From Enterococcus phoeniculicola ATCC BAA-412 (GTDB taxonomy: Bacteria; Bacillota; Bacilli; Lactobacillales; Enterococcaceae), in assembly GCF_000407505.1 (NCBI RefSeq), contig NZ_ASWE01000001.1:927324-991323 (forward strand): 64,000 nt of DNA. The letters run 5' to 3'. Below, piece after piece: positions 1-9,844 of the stretch. The notes beneath the pieces were generated by a model. That model saw only the letters and a program-made list of their open reading frames with translations, was not told where the DNA came from and did no database searches. The first letter of the stretch is position 1. Every line of letters begins with the position of its first letter. The position numbers were made by a program, and so were the translations under genes.

Positions 1-76
1 TATTAATCTTACTGATAGTTAACAGAATTTCCAAGCGCCTAACGAACACTACACTGTTTTAGGGAAGGAGAAAAAA

Positions 77-970
77 ATGAATTTTTTATCACACCAAAAG
101 AAGCGAATCCCCGCTAAAGATAGGCTATTTGAATATTCTCTTTACCTATTTTTCTCTTTGTTAATTATTGGAACACTCTATCCTTTATGGTTTGTTTTTA
201 TCGCTTCATTTAGCAATCCTAATCATGTTGCGAATGGAAAAGTGCTGTTCTTGCCTGTTAGCTGGACTCTTAAAGGCTACAAGGCACTGCTGTCCAATAG
301 TCAGATTTGGCGTGGTTATGGAAATACAATCTTATATACACTATTTGGCACCCTGTTTCAACTATTTGTGAATATTCCAGCTGGTTATGCACTTTCTCGA
401 CCAGATTTATATGGGAAAAAGTGGGTAAGTCTTTTGTTTGTAATTCCATTATTTGTAAGCGGAGGACTCATTCCTACGTATCTGAACATTCAACGATTCG
501 GCTTATTGGATAATCCCTTAGTCCTAATTATTCCATTTTCTGTCTCTTGTTATAACATTCTAGTCATTCGTGCGTTCTTTAAACAAAATATTCCCAGCAG
601 TCTTTGGGAAGCTGCGCAAATGGATGGCTGTTCAGTTTTTCGATTTTTTATTCAAATCGTTCTTCCACTATCTAAAGCAATACTGGCTGTTATTGGCCTA
701 TGGGTTGCTGTAGGGATTTGGAATTCGTGGTTTGATGCCATGATTTATTTGAGGAGTGAACAGTATCAGCCTTTACAGTTAATTCTACGCAGAATCTTAA
801 TTTTAAATGACTCGCTGGTTGGACAAAGTTTGAAACAAGACCTTCAACAGCAAGCGGAAATGATGAAATATGCCGCGATTGTTGTATCAACGTTGCCAAT
901 AATGTGTTTATATCCATTTCTACAAAAATATTTTAATCAAGGGGTCATGGTTGGCTCTGTTAAAGAATAG
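77..970 (+). CDS. Carbohydrate ABC transporter permease (LplC/YtcP type)
   Basis: This is an inner-membrane permease of a CUT1 oligosaccharide importer, 297 aa. About six hydrophobic segments are visible, beginning near residue 20. The cytoplasmic EAA loop reads EAAQMDGCSVFRFFIQIVLP near residues 178-197, and the C-terminus ends GVMVGSVKE, as in LplC-like proteins. A GGAGAAAAAA ribosome site precedes the ATG. A partner LplB-type permease would normally lie just upstream, outside the window. The lipoprotein gene follows after 11 bp, so they are co-transcribed. No ATPase gene is nearby, so a shared MsmX/MsmK-type ATPase elsewhere is inferred. The exact sugar cannot be read from the sequence. 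Confidence 0.9.
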   Translation: MNFLSHQKKRIPAKDRLFEYSLYLFFSLLIIGTLYPLWFVFIASFSNPNHVANGKVLFLPVSWTLKGYKALLSNSQIWRGYGNTILYTLFGTLFQLFVNIPAGYALSRPDLYGKKWVSLLFVIPLFVSGGLIPTYLNIQRFGLLDNPLVLIIPFSVSCYNILVIRAFFKQNIPSSLWEAAQMDGCSVFRFFIQIVLPLSKAILAVIGLWVAVGIWNSWFDAMIYLRSEQYQPLQLILRRILILNDSLVGQSLKQDLQQQAEMMKYAAIVVSTLPIMCLYPFLQKYFNQGVMVGSVKE

Positions 971-981
971 AGGAGAAATTA

Positions 982-2505
982 ATGAAAAAAAAGTTGAGAA
1001 TACTCGTTGTTTTTTTTGTGGCTATACCATTACTAGTTGCTTGTTCTTCAGCTAAAGAAAAAACTTCCAAAAAAAAGGGCGATAGTTATACAATTGTGAA
1101 TACTCGTCCTTGGGCAGGTGAGGGATACAAGAAAGGCTTTGTAGAAAATTCAATCAAGGATAGTAAAATCAAGATAAACTGGGATACCTATCTATACTCA
1201 GATTGGGGCGATAAAAAAGCAGTAGTTTTAAGTGGAGGGGAGCTGCCAGATGCTTTTTGGGGAGGCTCATTAGTAGACAGTGATCTTGCTCAAAATAGTG
1301 AAGCATTTATTTCATTAGACGAATATATCACTCCAGAAATCATGCCTAATCTTTCAAAAGCTTTAGCCGAAGACGAAAAACTTAAAGCGGTTGCAACAAG
1401 TGCTGATGGGAAAATCTACAGCCTTCCAGCACGTGTACCAGGTCGTTCAGTCGTTGGAAATCAGCTATTTATCAATCATAAATGGTTAGATAATTTAGGT
1501 CTTGATATGCCTAAAACCTACCAGGAATTAGAGGATGTATTACGTGAATTTAAAAATAAAGATGCTGATGGAGATGGGGATTCAGAAAATGAGATTCCCT
1601 TATCAGGAATCATTTATCGAATGTTTTTGCCATGGGGATTAGCAGAAACGACCAGTACCATTAAATACATGTCTTGGGATGATAAAAAGGTTGTTTATTC
1701 TCCGGTGACGGAAAATTATAAAGTGGCTATAGAGCATTTAGCAAAACTGTATAAAGAAGGAATTCTCGATCAAGAATTTTTCACACAAGATAATACCATC
1801 TTAGGTGCTAAAAAAATGGATGCCTCTCAAATTGGTGTAACGGATGGCTGGGTACCCGGACCTTATGGAACAGAGGAAGGTGAATATGTTGCATTACCGG
1901 CAATTGAATCACCGGATGGTAACGCTTATGTTATCCAAGATGTAGATGACTATATTCGTAATCAGTTTTTCGTAACAACTGCTTGTAAAGAACCAAAGAA
2001 ACTATTGTCTTGGATTGATAAATTCTATACAGATGATGCCTCCGTTCAGAATTTTTTTGGCAGCTTTGGAATCGGGACAACAAAAAATGACGATGGAACA
2101 TACCAACTGTTAAAACCAAAAGATCCAGCAACTGTGCAAGACGAAAATTCATGGCATATCTCCTTTAGAGACTATGGTCCGAAATATGTTGGCGATAACT
2201 TCAACGAAAAAATTCACATGTTAGATGATGATGGAGACGGATTTAAACTGAAAATAACCAAAGATTTAGAACCATTTGCTAAGCCAATCTATCCTTCTCT
2301 GGCATTTACAACAGAAGAACAAGTTCGTTTAAGTTCATTAAATACAGATATACAGTCATTTGTAGAAGAAAAAATGGGTGAATGGGTGACAAATGGAGGC
2401 GTTGATGACGAATGGGATTCTTATTTGGCTCAATTAGATAAGATGGGATTGGAAGAATTTTTAACCATTCAGCAAGATGCAATGGATCGATACTTTGAAA
2501 AATAA
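982..2505 (+). CDS. Extracellular solute-binding lipoprotein (LplA type)
   Basis: This 507-aa protein is the sugar-capturing lipoprotein of the importer. It starts with a type II signal peptide (KKK, hydrophobic core, lipobox LVAC) and the lipidated cysteine is residue 21. A Ca-binding-like loop, DADGDGDSENE, lies near residue 195, as is common in the LplA/YtcQ family, and a second acidic DDDGDG loop lies near 413. The length fits the family (about 500-550 aa). It sits 11 bp after the permease and 20 bp before the YesL-like gene. The ligand is unknown; the linked arabinofuranosidase-like gene suggests an arabinose-containing oligosaccharide, which is inference. Confidence 0.9.
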   Translation: MKKKLRILVVFFVAIPLLVACSSAKEKTSKKKGDSYTIVNTRPWAGEGYKKGFVENSIKDSKIKINWDTYLYSDWGDKKAVVLSGGELPDAFWGGSLVDSDLAQNSEAFISLDEYITPEIMPNLSKALAEDEKLKAVATSADGKIYSLPARVPGRSVVGNQLFINHKWLDNLGLDMPKTYQELEDVLREFKNKDADGDGDSENEIPLSGIIYRMFLPWGLAETTSTIKYMSWDDKKVVYSPVTENYKVAIEHLAKLYKEGILDQEFFTQDNTILGAKKMDASQIGVTDGWVPGPYGTEEGEYVALPAIESPDGNAYVIQDVDDYIRNQFFVTTACKEPKKLLSWIDKFYTDDASVQNFFGSFGIGTTKNDDGTYQLLKPKDPATVQDENSWHISFRDYGPKYVGDNFNEKIHMLDDDGDGFKLKITKDLEPFAKPIYPSLAFTTEEQVRLSSLNTDIQSFVEEKMGEWVTNGGVDDEWDSYLAQLDKMGLEEFLTIQQDAMDRYFEK

Positions 2506-2525
2506 ATAGGAAGTTGGGACAGTAG

Positions 2526-3131
2526 ATGAGGCAGCTTTTTCAAATAGATCATCCTATATTCCAAAGATTAGCTCTATTCGTTGATTTTTTTCTGTTAAAT
2601 TGCTTGGTGTTGGTTACAAGTCTGCCAATTATAACAATAGGGGCTTGTCGAATCGCACTGAATCAGACGATAATTGAATATTTAGCAAAAAAAGAGCCCT
2701 CCTTACTACGTGCATATTTATCCCACTTAAAAAAGGGAAGTTGCGGGGTTCAGCTAAGTCTCATTTTTAGTTTACTATTGTTTCTTCAGGGGATGAGTTT
2801 GTTTTTTTCCTATTCGATAGGGCTATCATCATGGCTTCGTCTGTTCATCCTTTTGGGAATTATTGTTAGCTTTACCTGGAATGAATCTGCAAACTATTAC
2901 TTTTCAAACAATTCAGACTCTTTTTTTAAAGGATTACAAGCTAGCTTTTTCCTGATTTTTTCTCATAAAATTTTTATTCTCTTTGCTGTGTTAAAGTGTA
3001 TTTTATTTCTTTTTATCCTTCATCCAAGCGGCTTTATCTCCATCATCTATGTTTCTACATTTGGTGGAATCAGTCTGCTTGCTTATATAAAAAATAAGTT
3101 ACTTTTCTTATTTTTCAAATGTAGAGAATAA
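2526..3131 (+). CDS. YesL-like (DUF624) membrane protein
   Basis: This is a 201-aa protein with about five hydrophobic helices. The N-terminal part, with a LNCLVLVTSLPIITIGACR stretch, resembles the DUF624/YesL family that accompanies Lpl-type sugar importers. It lies in the importer operon, 20 bp after the binding protein and 33 bp before the glycosidase. The molecular role of YesL is not established; accessory or regulatory roles with the importer have been assumed from gene context. A second member occurs at 23078-23686 beside the second importer in this window. Confidence 0.8.
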   Translation: MRQLFQIDHPIFQRLALFVDFFLLNCLVLVTSLPIITIGACRIALNQTIIEYLAKKEPSLLRAYLSHLKKGSCGVQLSLIFSLLLFLQGMSLFFSYSIGLSSWLRLFILLGIIVSFTWNESANYYFSNNSDSFFKGLQASFFLIFSHKIFILFAVLKCILFLFILHPSGFISIIYVSTFGGISLLAYIKNKLLFLFFKCRE

Positions 3132-3164
3132 TATAAACAATTATTTAATAAAAAGAGGTGTTTC

Positions 3165-4985
3165 ATGAAAAATAATACTAATTTCAGTAGATTTGAACGT
3201 TTGCCTCTAGGTGTGATAAAACCTAAAGGATGGCTAAAAGACCAGCTACAGATACAAGCTGACGGAATGACGGGGCATCTTGAGGAAAACTGGGCAGATG
3301 TTGGACCCGATAGCGCCTGGTTGAGCGGAACGGGCGAAAGCTGGGAGAGAGGGCCCTATTATCTAGATGGGCTGATTCCATTAGCTTATCTGTTAAACGA
3401 TAAAAAGCTCCTTGCTAAATCCCAAAAATGGATAGAGTCTATTTTAACAAGCCAAACAGAATCAGGATGGTTTGGGCCTAAAAATAAAGACTGGTGGAGT
3501 CGAATGATTGTATTAAAAGTCCTCATCCAATATTATGAAGCCACACATGATGGACGGGTCATTCCCTTCTTAATAAATTATGCACACTATCAAAAAGAGC
3601 ACCTTGAAGCAGAGCCTTTATCTGAGTGGGGAAAGGCACGGGGAGGAGAAAATATTTTATCGTTGCTATGGTTATATAATCAAACGAAAGAAAGCTTCCT
3701 GCTGGAGGTGATTGACTTATTAAAAAAACAAACATTTGATTGAGCGGCGCTCTATCAAAATTATCCGTTTAAAAGATATGTGACCGAGTTTAGTCATGAG
3801 AGTCACGTGGTAAATGTTGCCATGAGCTTGAAATATTTTGGCTTATATTTTGAATTAACTGGGGAAGACAAGTATAAAATTCTGTTAGAGAACGCACTTA
3901 AAACATTAGATTTATACCATGGACAGTTACACGGAATGGTTTCTGGTGACGAATGGTTGGCAGGAACACATCCAAGCCAAGGAACGGAGCTTTGTTCAAT
4001 TGTTGAATACATGTACTCGATGGAAACCCTCCTTGCGGTATATGGTGGATCAGCATTTGGTGATCGTTTAGAACGTGTAGCGTTCAATGCATTACCAGCA
4101 GCAATCAGTAGAGACTGGTTTTCTCATCAATATGATCAGCAAGTGAATCAGATTTGTAGCTCAAAAGCGAAGAGAAATTGGACAGAAAACAATGACGAAG
4201 CCAATCTGTTTGGGCTTGAACCTCATTTTGGATGCTGCACAGCTAACATGCATCAGGGGTGGCCAAAGTTTACTTCCCATCTTTGGATGAAGGATAGTCA
4301 ATCCTATGTTTGTCAGAGTATGGTTCCTTGTAAAGTGACTACGGAGAAACTGACGATTTTAGTTGAAGGAAATTATCCGTTTATTACAGGGGGAACGTTA
4401 AAAGTTAAAGCTAAAGAAGCTTATACGTTAAAGGTACGTATACCTAATTGGAGTAAAGAGGTTATTTTCAGAAAAAATAATGTTCAGCAACACCCTATAG
4501 TTAGGGAGGATTATTTACTTATAGAGGGAGATGCTGGAGCAGATGTATATACGTTGTTTTTTGTTGCTGAGGTGAAAAAAGAGCAACGAGCGCAGCGTGC
4601 AATCGGTATTACGTATGGTTCTCTTATCTTTTCACTGCCAATTAAAGAAGAGTGGAAAATACTGAAAGGAAATTCCCCTTTTTATGATTGGTCTGTGAAA
4701 CCGAAGTCAGAGTGGCGCTATGCACTTTCAGAAAAGTCCACTTACTCCGTCCACTATCACAAACAAAATGAAAAACAAATTTTCGACAGCCGCCACTCGC
4801 CAATCTCTATTATAACTAGTGGTTGGAAAATACCGAACTGGAAAATCCATCAAAATTCAGCTGATACTCCTCCTTATCAAGTAAGGTCTGAAGAGAGGAG
4901 TGAGTTAACTTTAGTTCCATATGGTGGAGCAAAATTGCGAATTTCTGAGTTTCCTACCATTGATAGGAGCTTATTAAATAATTAG
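3165..4985 (+). pseudogene. GH127-type beta-L-arabinofuranosidase (DUF1680), interrupted by in-frame TGA
   Basis: One reading frame runs from the ATG at 3165 (AGAGGTG ribosome site) to the TAA at 4985, 606 codons, broken only by a TGA at 3741-3743 (codon 193). Sequence on both sides reads on without loss (QTFD-stop-AALYQNYPF), so the stop looks like a TGG-to-TGA change in a DW motif. A GTG at 3780 could restart a 401-aa fragment but has no good ribosome site. The zinc/catalytic signature of the family is kept: E275 and C277 in an E-L-C motif and the vicinal C357-C358 in FGCC. No signal peptide is seen. The recent look of the lesion suggests a young pseudogene, a sequencing error or readthrough. 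The N-terminus lacks the Ig-like domains of the two other GH127-type genes in this window. Confidence 0.82.
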
Positions 4986-5063
4986 ATACTGAAACAGGCG
5001 ATATTCAAAAAAAAATTGACCGACTTTCTTAATTACCTCGCCAGCTTTTTACAATGAACTAGA

Positions 5064-5103
5064 AGAACCACCCGAGAGTTTTTTAGCCTTTGGGTGGTTT
5101 TCT
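5064..5103. terminator. Bidirectional hairpin between convergent genes
   Basis: A GAACCACCC...GGGTGGTTTTC inverted repeat with a loop of about 18 nt lies between the convergent glycosidase and regulator genes. It is T-rich on one side and A-rich on the other, so it could serve both strands. Confidence 0.75.
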
Positions 5104-5113
5104 TCAATGAATA

Positions 5114-6040
5114 CTATTCTCTTATTATAAACGTATATGGGATACTTATTTTTTCTTTTTTATTTTCAATAAATTGTTGAAAGGCTGTTTTTCCGCATAG
5201 TTGTAAATGATGGTCGATAGTTGAAAACTGCATCAGCTCACTAGCAAGCAGATTATCACGTCCTACAATAGAGCTATAGGCTCTACTCGGGTTTGCTTTT
5301 AAAATTCCTGCGGCTACATCGTCTCCATTACAAAATATCGCTTCAATCCCACGTTTTGTAAAAAATTCTTCCGCCTGAAACCCATCTTCATAATGTATAC
5401 AGTCCCAAAAAACATCTTCTTCGTCAAATTCTGGAAAAAGCTCATGGCACAATTGAACAGTTATTTTAGAGTTTTGGCTTAACTTGCGACTTCGTCCAAG
5501 TGTAACACCAATTCGAGTGAAACCCTGATTCTTCAGGTACATTAATCCCTCTCTCACAGATTCTTTTCGATTGATATAAACACAACTAGCTTCGACGTCT
5601 TTTATTTCTTCACAAAAGACAATTGGTCCATATTTTTGATAAGGCAAGAGTGTTTCAATCGTATTCGCGCGTGAGGTAATGATTAACCCATCAAATTCTT
5701 TTGCTACAAACTGTGAAAGATAGGCTAGTTCAACCGCAGCATCATAGTTGGTTGGAAGGAGAGTCACTTTATAATTTGATAGAAATGCTTCTTGCATGAT
5801 TCCACTTAACACTTGGTCAAAATAGGAGTGGTTAGTAAAGGGGAGAATCACTCCTATATTTCTATTTTTCCCGTAACTTAAATGGCGAGCAGTAGAATTT
5901 GGCACATAGTTCAATTCTTTCATGACGGCTAAAACATGCTTACGCTTTTTTTCATCTACATAAGGATAGTCATTTATCACTCGAGAAATTGTGGAAACGG
6001 AGTAACCAGTTTGCTTGGCAATATCACGAATATTTGCCAT
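5114..6040 (-). CDS. LacI-family transcriptional regulator
   Basis: This is a 308-aa sugar-responsive repressor. The N-terminal HTH (NIRDIAKQTGYSVSTISRVIND, split here at residues 3-24) and the hinge with YVPNSTARHLS are canonical, followed by a periplasmic-binding-like effector domain (RNIGVILPF onward). At 308 aa it is slightly short for the family (about 330). It is transcribed after a small 91-aa gene with a 10-bp gap. It faces the importer/glycosidase operon, which it may control, although that operon's promoter is outside the window. A palindrome at 6369-6382 upstream of this gene pair could be its own operator. Confidence 0.9.
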   Translation of the reverse strand: MANIRDIAKQTGYSVSTISRVINDYPYVDEKKRKHVLAVMKELNYVPNSTARHLSYGKNRNIGVILPFTNHSYFDQVLSGIMQEAFLSNYKVTLLPTNYDAAVELAYLSQFVAKEFDGLIITSRANTIETLLPYQKYGPIVFCEEIKDVEASCVYINRKESVREGLMYLKNQGFTRIGVTLGRSRKLSQNSKITVQLCHELFPEFDEEDVFWDCIHYEDGFQAEEFFTKRGIEAIFCNGDDVAAGILKANPSRAYSSIVGRDNLLASELMQFSTIDHHLQLCGKTAFQQFIENKKEKISIPYTFIIRE

Positions 6041-6050
6041 TACTTATCAC

Positions 6051-6326
6051 CTACAGACTTAAGTTTGTTTCTAAATAGTTTACCACACCAGTACCGGATT
6101 CAAAAAAAGTATACTCTTCGTTATCAAAAGAAAAGGTAATTCGTTTTGCTCCCCAGAAATAATCCATCACTAAGTTTTCAACTTCAGATAAGCGGATTTT
6201 TTTGCGAACCGGCTTTCTTAGAAAACCTTGGGGACTTTGAAGAAACAAAAATTCACCAGCAAATTGAATCGTTGCATAGTAATAATCTACGCCGAATTGA
6301 TCTGTAATTTCTACATAGGTATTCAT
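6051..6326 (-). CDS. Small conserved-looking hypothetical protein
   Basis: This 91-aa protein has no recognised family. It has a strong AAGGAGG ribosome site 8 nt before its ATG and lies directly ahead of the LacI-type regulator with a 10-bp gap, so it is the first gene of that small operon. The sequence is mixed beta-like with many aromatic residues (YYYATIQFAGEFLFLQ) and basic KPVRKK in the middle. There is no signal peptide and no membrane helix. Its role may be linked to the regulator, but nothing in the sequence proves this. Confidence 0.7.
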   Translation of the reverse strand: MNTYVEITDQFGVDYYYATIQFAGEFLFLQSPQGFLRKPVRKKIRLSEVENLVMDYFWGAKRITFSFDNEEYTFFESGTGVVNYLETNLSL

Positions 6327-6368
6327 AAAACATCCTCCTTTTGAATTTTATAAATTGAGTATAATTTA

Positions 6369-6382
6369 TGAAACGCGTCTCA
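6369..6382. promoter_or_regulatory. Palindrome, LacI-type operator candidate
   Basis: TGAAACGCGTCTCA is an imperfect palindrome centred on ACGCGT, 43 bp upstream of the 91-aa gene that leads into the LacI-type regulator. It overlaps the region where a minus-strand promoter would be expected. Autoregulation is an inference. It does not fit the CcpA cre consensus because the central bases are GC rather than CG. Confidence 0.4.
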
Positions 6383-6701
6383 ATGCAAGTCATTTTGTTT
6401 GAAAAATGAACAATTCTATTTTTTATAGAAAAGGTAGTAGAGAATCCTAGTCAATTTATAAAATAAATGATTTTAATGTAGAAATAATTCATGCAGGAGT
6501 TTTTTTACTTAAGTGTTTGTAGACATTTTTAATCCAAAAAAATAATCTCGATTTTACTTTATGAGAAATTTCTTTTTTTTCAATCGTTTCATGAGCAAAT
6601 ACTCAGAAAGCATTGAGTGAAAACAGGTTTATTTTCTCAATAGTGATACACTTAAAGAGAGAAATTTGATTTAAATTAAAAAAATGGAAAGAGGGAAAAG
6701 C
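6383..6701. other. Gene-free stretch upstream of pepT
   Basis: This is AT-rich spacer between the divergent regulator operon and pepT. A TTGATTTAAATTAAAA stretch just ahead of pepT may be part of its promoter. No open frame with a ribosome site, and no strong hairpin, was seen. Confidence 0.4.
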
Positions 6702-7937
6702 ATGTACGAGAATCTGTTACCACGCTTTTTGAGCTATGTAAAAACGCAGACACGCTCAAATCCAAAAAGTGACACCATTCCTTCGACAAAAACACAAGTT
6801 GATTTTGCCATGGAATTAAAGGAAGAGTTGCACATGATTGGGTTGTCAGAAATTTATTATAATGAGGAGAATGGTTATCTAACAGCATTGCTGCCTAGCA
6901 ATAGTGAAAAGACAGTTCCTGCAATCGGATTTATTGCCCATGTGGATACAGCTGATTTTAATGCAGATGGGGTGAGCCCTAAAATTGTAGAAAATTATGA
7001 TGGTCACTCAGATATTTGTCTTGATGAAGAGGGAGCGTTTCAACTCACAGTAAAGGAATTTCCTAATTTAAAAAATTATCAAGGAGAAACATTAATCACA
7101 ACAGACGGAACCACGCTGTTAGGATCAGATGACAAATCTGGCATAGCCGAAATAATGACTGCGATGGAATACTTCATTGAGCATCCAGAAGTGAAACATG
7201 GAGATGTGTACCTTGCATTTGGACCTGATGAAGAGATTGGAACGGGGGCGGATCATTTTGATGTAGAAAAATTCCCTGTAGATTTTGCCTACACGATGGA
7301 CGGAGGACCTTTGGGTGAACTTGAGTATGAAACGTTTAATGCTGCTGAAGTTAACCTTACGATTCAAGGAAAAAATGTTCATCCAGGAACCGCAAAAAAT
7401 ATCATGGTGAATGCCTTACAAGTGGCAATAGACTACCACAACATGCTTCCAGCTGAAGAGGTTCCAGAAAAAACAGAAGGCTATGAAGGCTTCTATCATT
7501 TATGCGAACTTAATGGCACACCTGATGAGGCAACAATGCAATATATTATCAGAGACCATGACAAGAAAACGTTTGAAACCCGCAAGCAACTAATGAAAGA
7601 GAATCAAGAACAATTAAATAAGACTCTAGGTGCTGAAAGAATTTCCTTGGAAATGCACGATGAATACTACAATATGGGAGAAATTATAAAAAAAGATTTC
7701 CACATCATTGAACTAGCAAAAGAAGCAATGGAGGACCTAGGGATTACGCCAATAATTGAACCTGTTCGCGGAGGGACGGATGGCTCTAAAATTTCATTTA
7801 TGGGGATTCCTACGCCGAATATCTTTGCAGGCGCAGAAAATATGCATGGCCGCTATGAATTTGTTTCCCTTCAGACAATGGAAAAGGCTGTCTCCGTAAT
7901 TATCCGCATTTGTGAACGGAATGAGAAGCATTTATAA
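6702..7937 (+). CDS. pepT: Peptidase T (tripeptide aminopeptidase)
   Basis: Peptidase T is an M20B zinc enzyme that removes the N-terminal residue from tripeptides in the cytoplasm. Visible motifs are [12 protein letters not shown] (metal-binding HVDT), [27 protein letters not shown] (general-base EE) and a C-terminal GGTDGS. I chose the ATG at 6702, which follows GAGGGAAAAGC, over an in-frame ATG at 6684; this gives 411 aa, the usual family length. A YfcC-type carrier follows after 45 bp, and a POT di/tripeptide transporter lies further on, so this is a peptide-use block. Confidence in the family is very high. Confidence 0.96.
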   Translation: MYENLLPRFLSYVKTQTRSNPKSDTIPSTKTQVDFAMELKEELHMIGLSEIYYNEENGYLTALLPSNSEKTVPAIGFIAHVDTADFNADGVSPKIVENYDGHSDICLDEEGAFQLTVKEFPNLKNYQGETLITTDGTTLLGSDDKSGIAEIMTAMEYFIEHPEVKHGDVYLAFGPDEEIGTGADHFDVEKFPVDFAYTMDGGPLGELEYETFNAAEVNLTIQGKNVHPGTAKNIMVNALQVAIDYHNMLPAEEVPEKTEGYEGFYHLCELNGTPDEATMQYIIRDHDKKTFETRKQLMKENQEQLNKTLGAERISLEMHDEYYNMGEIIKKDFHIIELAKEAMEDLGITPIIEPVRGGTDGSKISFMGIPTPNIFAGAENMHGRYEFVSLQTMEKAVSVIIRICERNEKHL

Positions 7938-7982
7938 GGCTATTTGCCAATAAATATTTTAAAATTTAGGAGTGAGAAAGTT

Positions 7983-9509
7983 ATGGAGAAGAAGAAACAT
8001 AAGTTTACTTTTCCGACAGCGTATACAGTTATTTTAATTGTTTTATTATTGGTGATGGTATTAACCTATCTTATGCCTTCTGGAAAATATGCAAGTTTAG
8101 CTTACGACAGCACTAATAATGCCTTTACCATTGTACAACCTGATGGAAAAGAGTCCCAAGAGCCTGCAACTCAAGAAACACTGGAAAAATATAATATAAA
8201 AATTGATGTTGCTCGCTTTGAAGATGGCTCAGTATACAAACCTATTGCTATACCAGACACCTATCAAAAGCTAAAAAAGGAAAATACTGGATTTATTGGC
8301 GGTGTAACTACCTTTTTAAATGCGCCTATTCAAGGCTTGGCAGAATCTATTGACGTCATTACGTTTGTCTTGATATTAGGTGGGATTGTTGGTGTGATTA
8401 ATCAGACGGGAGCATTTGCAGCAGGAATTGCTGCTCTATCAAAGAAGCTAAAGGGAAAAGAAGCCTGGCTGATTGTCATTGTTACCTCACTAATTTCTCT
8501 AGGTGGAACGACATTTGGTCTTGCTGAAGAAACAATTGCTTTTTATCCGATACTTGTTCCAGTCTTTATGGCTGCAGGATATGATGCATTAGTCGCCATT
8601 GCAGCTATTTATCTAGGCTCTTCAATGGGGACAATGGCATCAACCGTAAATCCTTTTTCTATCGTAATTGCTTCAAATACTGCTGGAATCAATTTTACCG
8701 CAGGAATGGCGTTACGTGTGATTTTGTTAATCGCCGGAACCGCACTTTGTATTTTTTATACAGTAAGATATGCAGAAAAAGTTAAGAAAGATCCTAGTAC
8801 TTCTTTGATTTATAGTCAAAAAGACGAATTAGAAAAAGAATTTCTTTACAAAGATGAAATGGAAGAAATCCCTAAGTTTGATTTTCGTAAAAAGCTTATG
8901 CTATCCATTTTTGCCGCAGGTTTTGTTGTTCTTGTATACAGTGTAAAAGAATTAGGTTGGTTTTTCACTGAGATTTCAATGTTATTCTTATTTATTGCCT
9001 TTATTTTAGCTTTTATCTCAGGTCTTAAAGAAAAAGAGTTTGCTAATTCTTTCGTTTCTGGTGCAGCAGATCTATTAGGAACTGGCTTGGTCATTGCACT
9101 TGCACGTGGCGTGACAATTATTATGGAAGATGCTCAAATTAGTGATACCTTATTATATTGGTTGAGCAGTGGCGTCTCTCATATGAGTGGTGTTATCTTC
9201 TCCACATTCATGTTCCTAATTTTCATTTTACTTGGTTTCTTTATCCCTTCTTCTTCAGGTCTTGCCGTATTATCCATGCCAATTATGGCACCATTAGCAG
9301 ATGTGGTAGGGGTATCAAGAGAAACGATTGTTACTGCCTATAACTGGGGGCAGGGAATTATTTCCTTCATCACACCAACGGGTCTTGTGTTGGCGTCACT
9401 AGCCATGGTAAACATTACCTTTGATAAATGGCTAAAATTTGTAACACCCCTGATGATTACTATTGGCGTGTTAGCAATTGTTTTGTTAGGAATCAGCGTC
9501 TATCTATAA
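7983..9509 (+). CDS. YfcC-family (DcuC-like) membrane carrier
   Basis: This is a membrane carrier of the YfcC branch of the DcuC/ion-transporter superfamily, about 12 helices, 508 aa from the ATG at 7983. AGGAGTGAGAAAGTT supplies the ribosome site; a further in-frame upstream ATG at 7944 lacks one. Recognisable parts are the N-terminal FTFPTAYTVIL, the EETIAFYPILVPVF loop, and NWGQGIISFITPTG near the C-terminus. Relatives are predicted amino-acid or short-peptide/carboxylate carriers, but the substrate is not settled. The pairing with pepT suggests a peptide or amino-acid substrate. A terminator follows at 9528. Confidence 0.85.
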   Translation: MEKKKHKFTFPTAYTVILIVLLLVMVLTYLMPSGKYASLAYDSTNNAFTIVQPDGKESQEPATQETLEKYNIKIDVARFEDGSVYKPIAIPDTYQKLKKENTGFIGGVTTFLNAPIQGLAESIDVITFVLILGGIVGVINQTGAFAAGIAALSKKLKGKEAWLIVIVTSLISLGGTTFGLAEETIAFYPILVPVFMAAGYDALVAIAAIYLGSSMGTMASTVNPFSIVIASNTAGINFTAGMALRVILLIAGTALCIFYTVRYAEKVKKDPSTSLIYSQKDELEKEFLYKDEMEEIPKFDFRKKLMLSIFAAGFVVLVYSVKELGWFFTEISMLFLFIAFILAFISGLKEKEFANSFVSGAADLLGTGLVIALARGVTIIMEDAQISDTLLYWLSSGVSHMSGVIFSTFMFLIFILLGFFIPSSSGLAVLSMPIMAPLADVVGVSRETIVTAYNWGQGIISFITPTGLVLASLAMVNITFDKWLKFVTPLMITIGVLAIVLLGISVYL

Positions 9510-9527
9510 GAAATAAATTAGTAATTT

Positions 9528-9572
9528 GCCTGTATTCAAGGGAGAACAATCCTTTGGGTACAGGCTTTTTTT
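9528..9572 (+). terminator. Rho-independent terminator after the YfcC gene
   Basis: A GCCTGTA...TACAGGC stem with a second internal pairing is followed by a run of seven T, 18 nt after the stop codon of the carrier gene. Confidence 0.85.
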
Positions 9573-9805
9573 ACTCAGAAAAATCGTTAATTATTTCTGG
9601 AAACATATATATAAATACACCAATTCTACCTACTAAAATATGCAACAGAAACCACAAATATGTTATATTTTGTTGCATACAATAAGATATTACTTTTATA
9701 TTTTTATACAAATACTTTTAGAATTTCGCCATTTAGTCAACTTTATCCACCAATCCTACTTAATTAGCTACTGACTTATAATTTTTAAATTGTTATATTA
9801 CAATC

Positions 9806-9819
9806 AGAAAACGCTTACT
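9806..9819 (+). promoter_or_regulatory. Catabolite-responsive element (cre) candidate
   Basis: AGAAAACGCTTACT matches the low-GC Gram-positive cre pattern TGWAARCGYTWNCW except at the first base. It lies 26 bp upstream of the peptide-transporter ATG and close to a TATAAT-like stretch, where CcpA binding would block transcription. Confidence 0.55.
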
Positions 9820-9844
9820 AAATAAACGTGAAAGGTTGTTGAAA

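Noticed and set aside
3741-3743. TGA read as selenocysteine
   Set aside because: Position follows D and precedes AALY where tryptophan fits the family; no SECIS-like hairpin was apparent after it and no selenocysteine genes are in the window.
3780-4985. Separate 401-aa gene starting at GTG 3780
   Set aside because: It has no ribosome site and continues the frame of the gene that starts at 3165; it is better described as the second part of one interrupted GH127-type gene.
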